Shown here in pieces: positions 55,971 to 64,000 of a stretch of DNA of 64,000 bases. The notes beneath the pieces are model-generated. The model searched no databases. It was not told the DNA's origin and saw only the letters and a list, made by a program, of their open reading frames with translations. The stretch is from Patescibacteria group bacterium UBA3291 (GTDB taxonomy: Bacteria > Patescibacteriota > Gracilibacteria > Absconditabacterales > Absconditicoccaceae). A program made the translations under genes and the position numbers. The stretch is taken from the NCBI GenBank assembly GCA_002361595.1, contig DETJ01000009.1, forward strand, positions 1 to 64,000, given 5' to 3'. Each line of letters opens with the position of its first letter. Positions within the stretch are counted from its first letter, which is position 1.

Positions 55971-56573
55971 CTAAATCTTGATTACATAAGTTTCTTTACT
56001 CTCTCTTCTGCAGCTTTCAGGCTTAAAAACTTTGATACTTTTTCATCCATATTTCTTTTTGAGATTCGCGACATATTCATCAAATCATGGTCCCATAAAT
56101 ATTTTCGTACAGAATTTCCCATCAGGTTTAAGATATTTGTCATAAACTCGCAAAGTCTGTTCCAAAAGTCCAATAGACCTAATTGCATCAGTTTCTTTGT
56201 CTCCTATCGTATTTGGTGCCATATCAGACTGAATAAAATCCACTTGTTCAATTCAATTTTCAGCAAAAATTGCATCCACCTTATCCTGCTCAGTAATATC
56301 TTGTGCATAAGCATACATTCATGGAAGCTGCATATCCACTCTTTTTAGGTCAAATCCGATAACTTTGTAATCTTTCACATGCATTTTTTGAAGCAGAGAA
56401 ATTGTGTATTGCATTCGGCTTCCAGGTGCACAACCGATATCTACAACCGTTTTCGTGTTTTTATCAATTAAATGAAACTTATTCTGAATTTCTTCCAGTT
56501 TGAATGCACTTCTGGCTTTATATCATTCTTTCTTGGCTTTCTTGAAATAAAAATCGTATGGATTGTATGTCAT
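55971..56573 (-). CDS. rlmE: 23S rRNA (uridine-2'-O-)-methyltransferase RlmE/FtsJ
   Basis: A 200-aa SAM-dependent 2'-O-methyltransferase of the FtsJ/RrmJ group that modifies 23S rRNA. KARSAFKLEEI near residue 19 gives the first catalytic Lys, VVDIGCAPGSR near 44 the SAM site, FIQSDMAPN near 120 the catalytic Asp, GKFCTKIF near 152 the second Lys, and PESCRRESKETYVI the final Glu, completing the K-D-K-E tetrad. First gene of a three-gene operon. Confidence 0.93.
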
Positions 56574-56635
56574 AGATTTATAGCAGTACTAAAACTGTAT
56601 AAGTATAATAAAAAAATACATTCTTTACAAGAAGA

Positions 56636-56670
56636 AATTAAAAAAAGGTGACTAGAGATTCCAGTCACCC
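56636..56670 (-). terminator. Terminator of the 70-aa gene
   Basis: On the minus strand GGTGACT and AGTCACC pair around a 9-base loop followed by a T-run. Confidence 0.8.
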
Positions 56671-56677
56671 ATAAAGT

Positions 56678-56890
56678 TCACTTAAAAAGATAAATGATAG
56701 CTCCTACAATCGCTATGGCAAGAATTATGATTACGATAGCAACCAAAACGGCAAATATCCTAGAAGAGATATACTCGTTAATTACTTCTTGTTTCTCTTC
56801 TTCGGTTTTACACTCTTTGAGACGATTATCTAATTCTTGATTTTCCATTTGGAGCATCTCCATATCTCCATAACTGTCAAATGTATCCAT
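56678..56890 (-). CDS. Small tail-anchored membrane protein, TGA-free, with Shine-Dalgarno site
   Basis: A 70-aa protein: residues 1-42 are a charged, coiled-coil-like segment (MLQMENQELDNRLKECKTEE) and residues 45-68 a hydrophobic helix ending in LFK, so it is probably tail-anchored. Both glycines are GGN. AGGAGGTAAT lies just before the ATG, a near-perfect Shine-Dalgarno site exceptional in this window. It has its own terminator. It follows the 161-aa TGA-free gene. Function unknown. Confidence 0.72.
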   Translation of the reverse strand: MDTFDSYGDMEMLQMENQELDNRLKECKTEEEKQEVINEYISSRIFAVLVAIVIIILAIAIVGAIIYLFK

Positions 56891-56892
56891 AT

Positions 56893-56901
56893 TACCTCCT
56901 T
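56893..56901 (-). promoter_or_regulatory. Consensus Shine-Dalgarno site
   Basis: AAGGAGGTA on the minus strand, 3-5 bases before the ATG at 56890. It is the strongest ribosome-binding site seen in the window. Confidence 0.75.
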
Positions 56902-56969
56902 TTTTTGTTTAACATTTTACTTTATTTTTATACTCTACATTTTTTCTCATTTAAATCAATTATTACTTA

Positions 56970-57006
56970 AAAAAAGTCACACTACTGATTCAGTAGTGCA
57001 ACCCTT
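56970..57006 (-). terminator. Terminator after the 161-aa gene
   Basis: CACTACTGA and TCAGTAGTG form a perfect stem followed on the minus strand by a T-run. Confidence 0.82.
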
Positions 57007-57021
57007 TTTAAAATTCAGATT

Positions 57022-57507
57022 TTACGTCTCATTCACTAATGGAATCGCTGTTCGAGGATTGAAATAGTCGTGGACATCTGGCTCAAAATCGTCCAGAAAG
57101 AAAGAGCCGTTAAACCCATTCTCTCCACTAGTCGTGACAACAAACATAATCGGAAGTTTCCTATCATTTCCAAAAGAATACCTACAGGACTCCCAAAGCT
57201 CATGAGAATCAATAATCTTCTCTTCATTCTCGAAGAATAACTCAATATAATTTCTAAAGAAATGATTGAGTTTTCTCTTCAAAACACTCTCTGAGAACAT
57301 CTCACGATAAAAGGCCATAGCATCAAGTTCATTGAATTGATACTGAAGAACAAGTTGTTTCATATCAAGGAATTCCACCATTCTAGGTGGCGTAGTTTTC
57401 TTCCGAATTTCTACAAGTTCAAGTCCCTTCTCCTCGAGAGCTGAGATAATCTGACCAACTTTCCTTTTCCCTACGCTATTCAGCGCAATAATAACATGAT
57501 ACACCAT
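57022..57507 (-). CDS. Hypothetical soluble protein, TGA-free
   Basis: A 161-aa protein of mixed alpha/beta type (VYHVIIALNSVGKRKVGQII at the start, LPIMFVVTTSG and FLDDFEPDVHDYF later). All eight glycines I counted are GGN, and codons ending in C or G (CTC, GAG, ATC) are commoner than in neighbours. No family recognised. TTGACT-N16-TATAAA promoter upstream and hairpin terminator downstream make it a complete one-gene unit. Likely acquired from an organism using the standard code. Confidence 0.7.
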   Translation of the reverse strand: MVYHVIIALNSVGKRKVGQIISALEEKGLELVEIRKKTTPPRMVEFLDMKQLVLQYQFNELDAMAFYREMFSESVLKRKLNHFFRNYIELFFENEEKIIDSHELWESCRYSFGNDRKLPIMFVVTTSGENGFNGSFFLDDFEPDVHDYFNPRTAIPLVNET

Positions 57508-57547
57508 AGATTAAAAGTTTTTAGTTTTACATTATATTTGCATCTCA

Positions 57548-57575
57548 TTTATAGATATTTTACGTAAAAAGTCAA
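57548..57575 (-). promoter_or_regulatory. Promoter of the 161-aa gene
   Basis: On the minus strand TTGACT (57575-57570), 16-base spacer, TATAAA (57553-57548). Confidence 0.7.
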
Positions 57576-57672
57576 TTTTTAAAAATCTGAAGTAAATAAA
57601 CGTTTCCTTGATTTTGTAGTCAAGAATAGTATTTTAGATTCAGAATTTTATTATTTTTTGAATAAAAAAATT

Positions 57673-59217
57673 ATGGATTATTTAATCACGATTTGACTAG
57701 AAATTCACTTAAAACTAAATTCAAATGCAAAGATATTCTGTAAATGTAAAAATGAGCAGGATTTTTCTGCAAAACCAAATACCCATGTTTGTCCGGTTTG
57801 TACATGACAACCTGGAGCTTTACCACTTCTCAATCAAGAAGTAGTTACCAAAGCTATTCATTTTTCAAAAGCTCTAAATTCACATTTGAATAAAAAATCA
57901 TCATTTGACAGAAAAAACTATTTCTACCCTGATTTGCCAATGGGATTTCAGATTACTCAGTTCTATCATCCAATTATCACTGAATGAAAAGTTTCTTTTT
58001 TCTTGAATAACTATGAAAATCAAAAAACTGTAACAATTCATGAGGCCCACTTGGAATGTGATGCTGCCAAAATGATTCATGAAAATGGGAAAAGTCTGGT
58101 TGATTTCAACCGTGCATGAACTCCACTCTTGGAAATAGTTACTGATCCTGATTTTTCTAGTGCTGATGAGGCTGTAGAATTTGCAAAAGAAATTCAGCGT
58201 TTGGCTAAATGGAATGATTTATGAGATGCTGACCTGGAAAAATGACAGATGCGTGTGGATGTAAATATTTCAATTCGTAAGAATGAATCAGATCCACTCG
58301 GAACGAGAGTAGAGTTAAAGAATATCAATACTTTTTCTGCGATAAAAAGAGCTATTGAAGCTGAAAGCCAAAGACAGTGGGATTTAATTTCAAAATGAGA
58401 ATCTGTAGCTCAGGAAACTCGTCGTCGAGCCGATGACGAAAATATGTCATATATGATGAGAAGCAAAGAAGATGCTGTAGATTATCGTTATTTTCCTGAA
58501 CCAGATATGCCAGTTTTGGAGTTATCTGAAGATGATTTAAAAGAATTTGATACTGTCGAAATTGATCGTCCTTTTGATTATATCTCTAAATGTAAAGAAT
58601 TCTGATTTAATAAAGAATATATCAATGCACTACTCTTGGACAAATCGTTATTTGATTTTTTCTTCTGAATAATCAATGAATGATTTGAACCAAAAACTGT
58701 AGCAAAATGGATGGTTTGACCAATGAAACGAGCTTTGGATTTTGTGCAATGAGATGAAATAACGTTATTGAAATCCGTTTCTGAGGAAGCTAAAAAACAA
58801 TGAGTTGACGCAGAAAAATTATTCGCAGAAAGAACAACATTCTTGAAATCTTGCTGAAACTTGGAATGATTCTTGAATAAGTTTCAGCCTTTATTTAAAG
58901 AATTTTTACAAGTAGAAAAAGAGAAGAAATTAGTAGATAATCAGTTGAAAATTGTATTTGATGTAGTTTTGCAGTCTGGTAAATCTATAAACGAAGTCAT
59001 CAAAGAGAAATGATTCGATGCTCCTGCTATGGATGATAATCAATTAGCTGGAATTGTAAGTGAAGTTTTGGCTGCAAATCCTGCAATAGTTGATCAATTC
59101 AAATGATGAAAAGAAAGTGTAATTTGATTCTTCGTCGGTCAAGTTATGAAAAAAACCCAAGGGAAAGCTAACCCTCAGGCTGTTAATGCTGAACTAATGA
59201 AACAATTAAAAGGATAA
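57673..59217 (+). CDS. gatB: Aspartyl/glutamyl-tRNA amidotransferase subunit B
   Basis: A 514-aa subunit of the GatCAB complex that converts Glu-tRNA(Gln) or Asp-tRNA(Asn) to the amide form. [48 protein letters not shown] and [14 protein letters not shown] mark the N-terminal domain, with Cys in CKCKN and CPVC forming a zinc site; VELKNINTF and [12 protein letters not shown] follow. The C-terminal YqeY-like tail ([16 protein letters not shown]) is present. Slightly longer than usual (about 475). gatC and gatA are not in the window. Confidence 0.96.
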
Positions 59218-59253
59218 TTTATACTAATTTTCAACGAACAAGATAAACAACTA

Positions 59254-59928
59254 TTATAAACCTTTTAGAGCATCATCTATTTCTTGTTCGGCCAATTCTC
59301 ATTCATTCTTCTGAGCCTCATCATATCTTTCGATTATTTTTTGTGCATTTACCATTTTTCATTCATTTATTTCTTCAGGTATTCTTAACCTAAATTCTTT
59401 TTCTTCTTTACCATCTCTTCGTAATACTGCTTTTTCTCAATCACAAATTATTTGAACATTATGTGCGAAACTAATTACAACTTTTCCATTTTCTTCATTT
59501 ACATATGGACTGTGTAAATATAACTTATTTAAATCTGAAATTAGTTGATTTAATCAATATAAATCACTTAAATTTGAGATTAGTTGGCTCATCTCTTGTT
59601 TATCTGATTCAAACCTTTCTTTTTCTTTTTTACTCATCTTTCCATATCAAACTCAAACGCTTGTATAAAAATCATCTTTCTCTGATGCTTTTATGTATTG
59701 TGGTTGTTCTGATTGTTCTGGTTGTTCTGATTGTAATTTTATTTTTTTATTTTTAACTCAAACATATGGAATAGGAAATCATAGGGAGGAACGTATTCAT
59801 ACATTATATGTCCTTCATTTATACTCTTCATTATTTAATTTTATTACTTTCTGTCTAATTTCCTCAAAAGAAGATGTATTTTTAGACACTTCCTTAGTTT
59901 CATCATTTTGAAATTTTTCTATTCACAT
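59254..59928 (-). CDS. Hypothetical protein with internal short duplication
   Basis: A 224-aa soluble, Lys/Glu/Asn-rich protein. A Gln/Pro-Glu stretch (EQPEQSEQPQ) precedes GVGYGKMSKKEKERF, and two adjacent copies of a 10-residue unit follow (QLISNLSDLY, QLISDLNKLY). The second half is beta-like (GKVVISFAHNVQIICDG) then helical. No family recognised. Like the gene at 47129 it is charged, repeat-bearing and driven by a consensus promoter. Confidence 0.63.
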
Positions 59929-59963
59929 TTATAATACTTTAAAATATAAAACTGAAATACTTA

Positions 59964-59991
59964 ATATTACACACCAAAAAAAATAAGTCAA
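59964..59991 (-). promoter_or_regulatory. Promoter of the gene at 59254-59928
   Basis: On the minus strand TTGACT (59991-59986), 16-base spacer, TAATAT (59969-59964). Confidence 0.68.
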
Positions 59992-60040
59992 ATTTTGAAG
60001 GACTTTTTTCACTAAATACTTAAATACAGAATTAACTCTC

Positions 60041-60068
60041 TTGCAAAATCTAGAAATATATTTATCAA
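60041..60068 (+). promoter_or_regulatory. rsmE promoter
   Basis: TTGCAA (60041-60046), 16-base spacer, TATCAA (60063-60068), 27 bases before the ATG. Confidence 0.5.
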
Positions 60069-60095
60069 TGGCTGTGTTTTATACACCTATAATAA

Positions 60096-60812
60096 ATGCA
60101 ACTCTTCCATATCGATGCAGATAAAGTTCGTGTAAAATGAAATAATATTGAACTTTTTTCTATTCCAGAATTACTTTCTCAACTACGTAAAGTCCTCCGC
60201 ATAAAAAAATGAGATAAAATCTGTATTCAATTTTCTGATAATAAATGAACAACTAGATATGAACTTTCAATTCAAGATTGGAATGATAAAGATTTAACTG
60301 GTGAAATAATTTCTAATCAGACTTTTTCTTTTCCCCAAAAAAACATTTCAATGCTGATTGCCATGCCAAACAAACGAGAAAAAGCTGAATTAATCGTACA
60401 GAAATTGACTGAAATTTGAGTCCAGAATATCAATTTTCGAGTAAGTGAACATAGTGTAATTCGTCAATGGAATGAAAAAAAGGCTGAACGTTTAGATAAA
60501 ATCTCTCGTGAAGCTGTAGAACAATCTCGATGAATTCAGCTTCCTGAAATTAAATTTTTAAAATCAGATGATGAATTGAAAGAATTTACTCGTTGAAAAA
60601 ATGTAATTATTGCGAATATGAACTGACTTCCATATTGAGAATTAACTAAAAAATCAAGTAATGATATTTGCGGAATTATTGGTCCTGAGTGATGATTTTC
60701 AGAAAAAGACTTGAATCTTTTTGATAATGCAAAAGTTGTTGATTTATGAGAGAATGTGCTTAGAATGGAAACTGCGAGTATAGTTTTGTGATGGATTTTG
60801 AAAAATATGTAA
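60096..60812 (+). CDS. rsmE: 16S rRNA (uracil-1498-N3)-methyltransferase RsmE
   Basis: A 238-aa SPOUT-class methyltransferase. The N-terminal PUA-like domain (HIDADKVRVKGNNIELFS) leads to AMPNKREKAELIVQKLTEIGVQNI, EKKAERLDKISREAVEQSRG and the knot motif IIGPEGGFSEKDL near residue 197 with LGENVLRMETAS near 220 that binds SAM. All blocks are in family order. Several of these glycines are TGA, including both of PEGG except where GGN is used. Confidence 0.94.
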
Positions 60813-60891
60813 AATATTGCCACAATATTTGCAAACGATTCGTTTATATGTATATAAATTATATGTAATTTTATTTATTTAATATATTTAC

Positions 60892-63156
60892 ATGAAAGCA
60901 AAAAACATTTTATTTTCTGTTGCCTCAGTGGTTACACTATGAGGATTTGCCAGTGTATCTGCGATTAGTATCGACACACAAATTGAAGATGAACTCAACA
61001 AAAAATCTGAACAAGAGATGATTCAAAAATCCCAAGATTTGAATGAAAAAATCACTTTTACGAAAGTAAATTCCTGTGAATCTATGGAAAAGGTAATGAG
61101 TGGATTCTTGGAAACTTACAAAAAGCTTAATCCAAAACGTTCAGATCGCCGATATGATTATCCTATCCTTTATACTAATTGAGCGAAATCATTGGATTTT
61201 GAAATGGTAGAAGATGTCGCTGTAGCAGAAACATCTGCTATGAATTACAAATCCGATTCTGCCGTAAGATGAGCTGATATGTGAGAGATTACAGATTTTT
61301 CTACTACCAATATTCAAAAAGTCTGAGTAGATGAACCTGAAATATTGAAATCGAATGGGAAATATCTTTTCTACTATTCAGAAGCAGAATATAACAATAG
61401 ATACATTTCAATAATCAAAGCTCCTACTCAAAGTGATTTATCAGATGCTGAAATTGCAGCAAAGATTAATATTCCAGACAGCTTAAATGATATCCAGCTA
61501 TTTTTGAATGGAGATAAATTAGTCATTTTAGGTACTCGTTATGCTTCAAAATCTGATTCTATATTAGGTTCAAATCGTACATTGGTAATTATATATGATA
61601 TCAGTGACTTAGAAAATCTAAAATTAGAAAAACTAACTGAAGTTTACGGATATTTCCAAGATGCTAGGATGATTAATGATCAGCTTTATCTAATTTCTTC
61701 TGTAAATCTCAGCTGGTATGATATAGCATGGAGAGATGAACCTGTTGTATTCAACGAAATGCAGCCAAGAATTACAGATATTACTCTCAAAAAAAGTTCA
61801 GAATCAAAGAAAGACTACGAAAAGAAAGTAACATCAATTCCTTGTGATAGTATCTTCTACTTACTTCCATCCGAAGATACTATGAAAGAAACGTGAATTT
61901 ATCCTAATTTCACATTAGTTTCTCAGATTTCTTTAAATGATTTAGATGACACTCCAAAGCAGAATCTAGTATTTGGAAATGTAGACGAAATCCATATGAG
62001 TCAGTCTTCTTTATATCTACCATCTCCAATATATTTTTCTAATCCTATAAGATGCACTCTAAGATGATGTTATTCATCTCGATATTATAGAAATGAAAAT
62101 ACATTAGTTCACAAGTTTAATCTATGAAAATCTGTAGAATATCAAGATTCTACTATTATTCCAGGTACTCCATTAAATCAATATTCAATGGATGAAGATG
62201 ATGACTGAAACTTCAGAATTCTGACTACTACTTGGTACGATCAAAATGCTACTCATCTATCCATTCTTGATAAAAATCTGAAATTAAAATGAAGTCTCTT
62301 GAATATAGAACCAGGAGAGAATTTCAAATCTTCACGCTATATCTGAGATAAGTTGTATTTGGTTACATATCAGAGCATCGATCCTCTATTCGTAGTAGAT
62401 ATGGAAGATGTAAGCAATCCTAAAATCATTTGAGAATTAAAAATTCCTGGATATTCTACATATTTACATCCATATTCTGATGCTAAAAATGGAGTTCAAT
62501 ATTTAATCTGATTAGGATATTGAACTACCGATAATGGTTACGGTGGACTAAAACAAGATAATATAAAAGTTGATTTATACAAAATCGATTACAAAGGCCA
62601 TGAAACAGCTGAAACTAAATGTAGCTCATTAATTACAAAGAATGTAAACGGAGATTTGACTGATTCATGTACAAAAGCCACCGACGGTAAAAAATGCAAT
62701 GAAGAGCAAAGATTATATGAAGATTGCCTTACCAAAGTAAATCCTGAGAATATCGCTGTCTCAGTAATTGCCTCTTACCAATTTGAAGCAGATTCTAGTC
62801 AATCTCCTGCTCTATACAATCCAAGAGTATTTGTATGGAGATCTAACAAACAAGAGTTAATTCTTCCTATGGCAATTAGAACATTACTTCAGCAATGAAC
62901 TAGAGATAATAATCGGGATTACAAATATGATGAATTCGTTGGATTAAAATGATTGTCCATCAAAACATCTACAGCATTAATTAAAGAATTCTTATCTCAA
63001 AACTTTGCTGACAACTCTAAATGAAAATCATATTACTATCGAGATTTTGATGACGCAAGAGTTGGATATATCAACGATGTTTACTATTTCTTGAATAAAT
63101 GATTCGCTGCATTCCTAACTAAAGATGGTAAAATTGTAAACTTATGAAGCATGTAG
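60892..63156 (+). CDS. Secreted beta-propeller protein (COG4880 type)
   Basis: A 754-aa exported protein with a signal peptide (MKAKNILFSVASVVTLGGF). The motif TTNIQKVGVDEPEILKSNGK near residue 142 is the hallmark of the secreted beta-propeller family, whose members carry a C-terminal propeller; here repeated strands such as LVIIYDISDLENLKLE, LYLVTYQSIDPLFVVDMEDVSNPKIIG and GFAAFLTKDGKIV occur throughout. Cys pairs in CKSSL-like CSSLIT and CTKATDGKKC suggest disulfides. Function, possibly binding at the cell surface, is unproven. Ends at a terminator. Confidence 0.85.
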
Positions 63157-63172
63157 AAACAAATCAAATATT

Positions 63173-63210
63173 AAAAAAGCTGATTCATTAATTCGAGTCA
63201 GCTTTTCCTT
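63173..63210 (+). terminator. Terminator of the beta-propeller gene
   Basis: AAAAGCTGATTC and GAGTCAGCTTTT pair around ATTAATTC (one mismatch), followed by T-rich sequence. Confidence 0.75.
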
Positions 63211-63312
63211 TTATATTTATTTTTTCAAAAAAAGATTTGATTTTTTATTTAATATTAGTACATACAAAAATGAAGCCATAATAATGGCGTTTTATATTCT
63301 GATTTCTTATAA

Positions 63313-63726
63313 ATGGGAATGGATTTGAACAAGGTTATGCTTATCTGAAGAGCAACTAATAACCTACAAGTTAAGACAATTGAAACAACATGAACTCCTG
63401 TTGTAAATTTTACTGTAGCAACTAATAGAAGGTACACTAATAAAGAGTGAAACACTATGGAAGACGCTGAATACCACAGATGTGTTGCATACTGAAAGGG
63501 TGCTGAAGTTTTAGGTAAATACCTAGTAAAAGGTAAAAGAATTTACGTAGAAGGTAGACTTAGAACTAGAAAATGGCAAGATAGCGAAGGTGCAGATAAA
63601 TTTTCTACAGAAATTATAGTAGATAGTTTCATTTTCTTAGACTCAAAATGAGAATGAGGAGAAGATGAAAGTTTCGGTGTAGAAGGTTGAGAACCAGCTC
63701 CAATCGATGAAGAAATGCCTTTCTAG
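63313..63726 (+). CDS. ssb: Single-stranded DNA-binding protein
   Basis: A 137-aa SSB with one OB fold: [19 protein letters not shown] opens it, then [37 protein letters not shown] and [15 protein letters not shown]. The acidic C-terminal tail ends DEEMPF, the protein-interaction tip. ATG at 63313 is used; the next ATG, two codons later, would match other SSBs as well. Followed by a strong terminator. Confidence 0.97.
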
Positions 63727-63770
63727 TTATACAAAATATAATAATAAACATTAAAAAATAATCTAATTAT

Positions 63771-63807
63771 AAGGACTTTTTTTAGCACTAAAAAAGTCCT
63801 TTTTTTA
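63771..63807 (+). terminator. ssb terminator
   Basis: AAGGACTTTTTT and AAAAAAGTCCTT form a perfect 12-bp stem around TAGCACTA, followed by T-run. Confidence 0.85.
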
Positions 63808-63886
63808 TAAAGAATATTCTAATTATCATTGAAAATAAATTGTGTTTATTTACAATTATTCGTTGTTTTTATACTTAATAATATTT

Positions 63887-64000
63887 ATGCAATACCCTAA
63901 ACATATAGCATTAATTCCTGATTGAAATAGGACATGGGCAAAAGAGTTATGAAAAACCAGTTTAGAATGACACCTAGAATGATTTCAGAGATGTATTGAA
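63887..64000 (+). CDS. uppS: Isoprenyl transferase (undecaprenyl diphosphate synthase), 3' end outside window
   Basis: Only the first 38 residues are inside the window: MQYPKHIALIPDGNRTWAKE followed by GKTSLEGHLEGFQRCIE. HIALIPDGNRTWA with the catalytic Asp is diagnostic of cis-prenyltransferases (UppS), which make the C55 lipid carrier for peptidoglycan. Gly in PDGN is TGA. It agrees with murI and murE elsewhere in the window. Confidence 0.93.

Noticed and set aside
1..64000. Many short reading frames (60-120 codons) seen under the standard code, such as minus-strand frames inside secA, groEL and pilB
   Set aside because: They lie in other frames or opposite strands of genes that are intact with TGA = Gly and show no family features.
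1..64000. CRISPR array or prophage region
   Set aside because: No direct repeats with regular spacing and no run of phage structural genes were found; the lysozyme gene at 31560 has no phage neighbours.

Overview
The window reads sensibly only if TGA is glycine (translation table 25). With TAA and TAG as the only stops, almost the whole 64 kb resolves into about 60 compact, mostly intact genes, and TGA falls on conserved glycines (RarA Walker A GTPGCGKTT near 25,997; GroEL TMGPKGRN near 48,386; ClpP, SSB, SecA). Together with the AT-rich sequence, near absence of Shine-Dalgarno sites and small housekeeping proteins, this points to a CPR/Patescibacteria genome of the Absconditabacteria (SR1) / Gracilibacteria (BD1-5) group. 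Standard-code translation breaks nearly every gene into fragments; all coordinates here use TGA = Gly.

Layout. 1-8.7 kb: the end of a restriction-modification type DNA methyltransferase, a MITE-like repeat, an FAD-linked oxidase, a CDF metal transporter, tmRNA (ssrA, minus), a second MITE-like repeat, a radical-SAM activase, a pseudopilin-like protein and two membrane proteins. 8.8-18.3 kb: mainly envelope and secreted proteins: a phosphodiester glycosidase, a large protein with duplicated Cys-rich modules, an RNHCP protein, a well delimited unidentified 150-nt ncRNA, signal peptidase I, and a three-gene operon of large secreted orphan proteins. 18.6-31.4 kb: secA, a membrane protein, the frr-yidC-rubrerythrin operon, a candidate small RNA, murI, rarA, a DnaQ-like exonuclease overlapping murE, and glycyl-tRNA synthetase. 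31.5-41 kb: a lysozyme-like protein with a peptidoglycan-binding domain, the operon FKBP-like lipoprotein - 736-aa orphan - nrdR - membrane protein - miaA, and trpS. 41-54.3 kb: an OlsB/hemolysin-like acyltransferase, a TMEM43-like protein, adk, an FtsE-like ATPase, a dCMP deaminase-like protein, clpP, groES-groEL, pilB-pilC type IV pilus genes, yraN and a CtpA-type protease. 54.3-64 kb: a metallophosphoesterase / rlmE operon, two TGA-free genes, gatB, rsmE, a secreted beta-propeller protein, ssb and the start of uppS.

The genes cover export and membrane insertion (SecA, YidC, LepB), wall synthesis and cutting (MurI, MurE, UppS, lysozyme), pili (PilB, PilC, pseudopilin), protein quality control (tmRNA, ClpP, GroESL, CtpA) and translation (GlyRS, TrpRS, GatB, RRF, RlmE, RsmE, MiaA). 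This fits a host-attached or predatory cell with a minimal metabolism. Promoters are strikingly uniform: TTGNNN, exactly 16 bases, then a TATAAT-like box, seen at about twenty starts. Intrinsic terminators follow many genes. No tRNA, rRNA operon, CRISPR array or insertion sequence was seen.

Most worth a second look: the unidentified 150-nt ncRNA (12,342-12,491), the three-gene secreted operon (13,321-18,324), the lysozyme without a signal peptide (31,560-32,891), and a set of genes with no TGA codons, two of them carrying the only clear Shine-Dalgarno sites noticed, that look imported from standard-code organisms.
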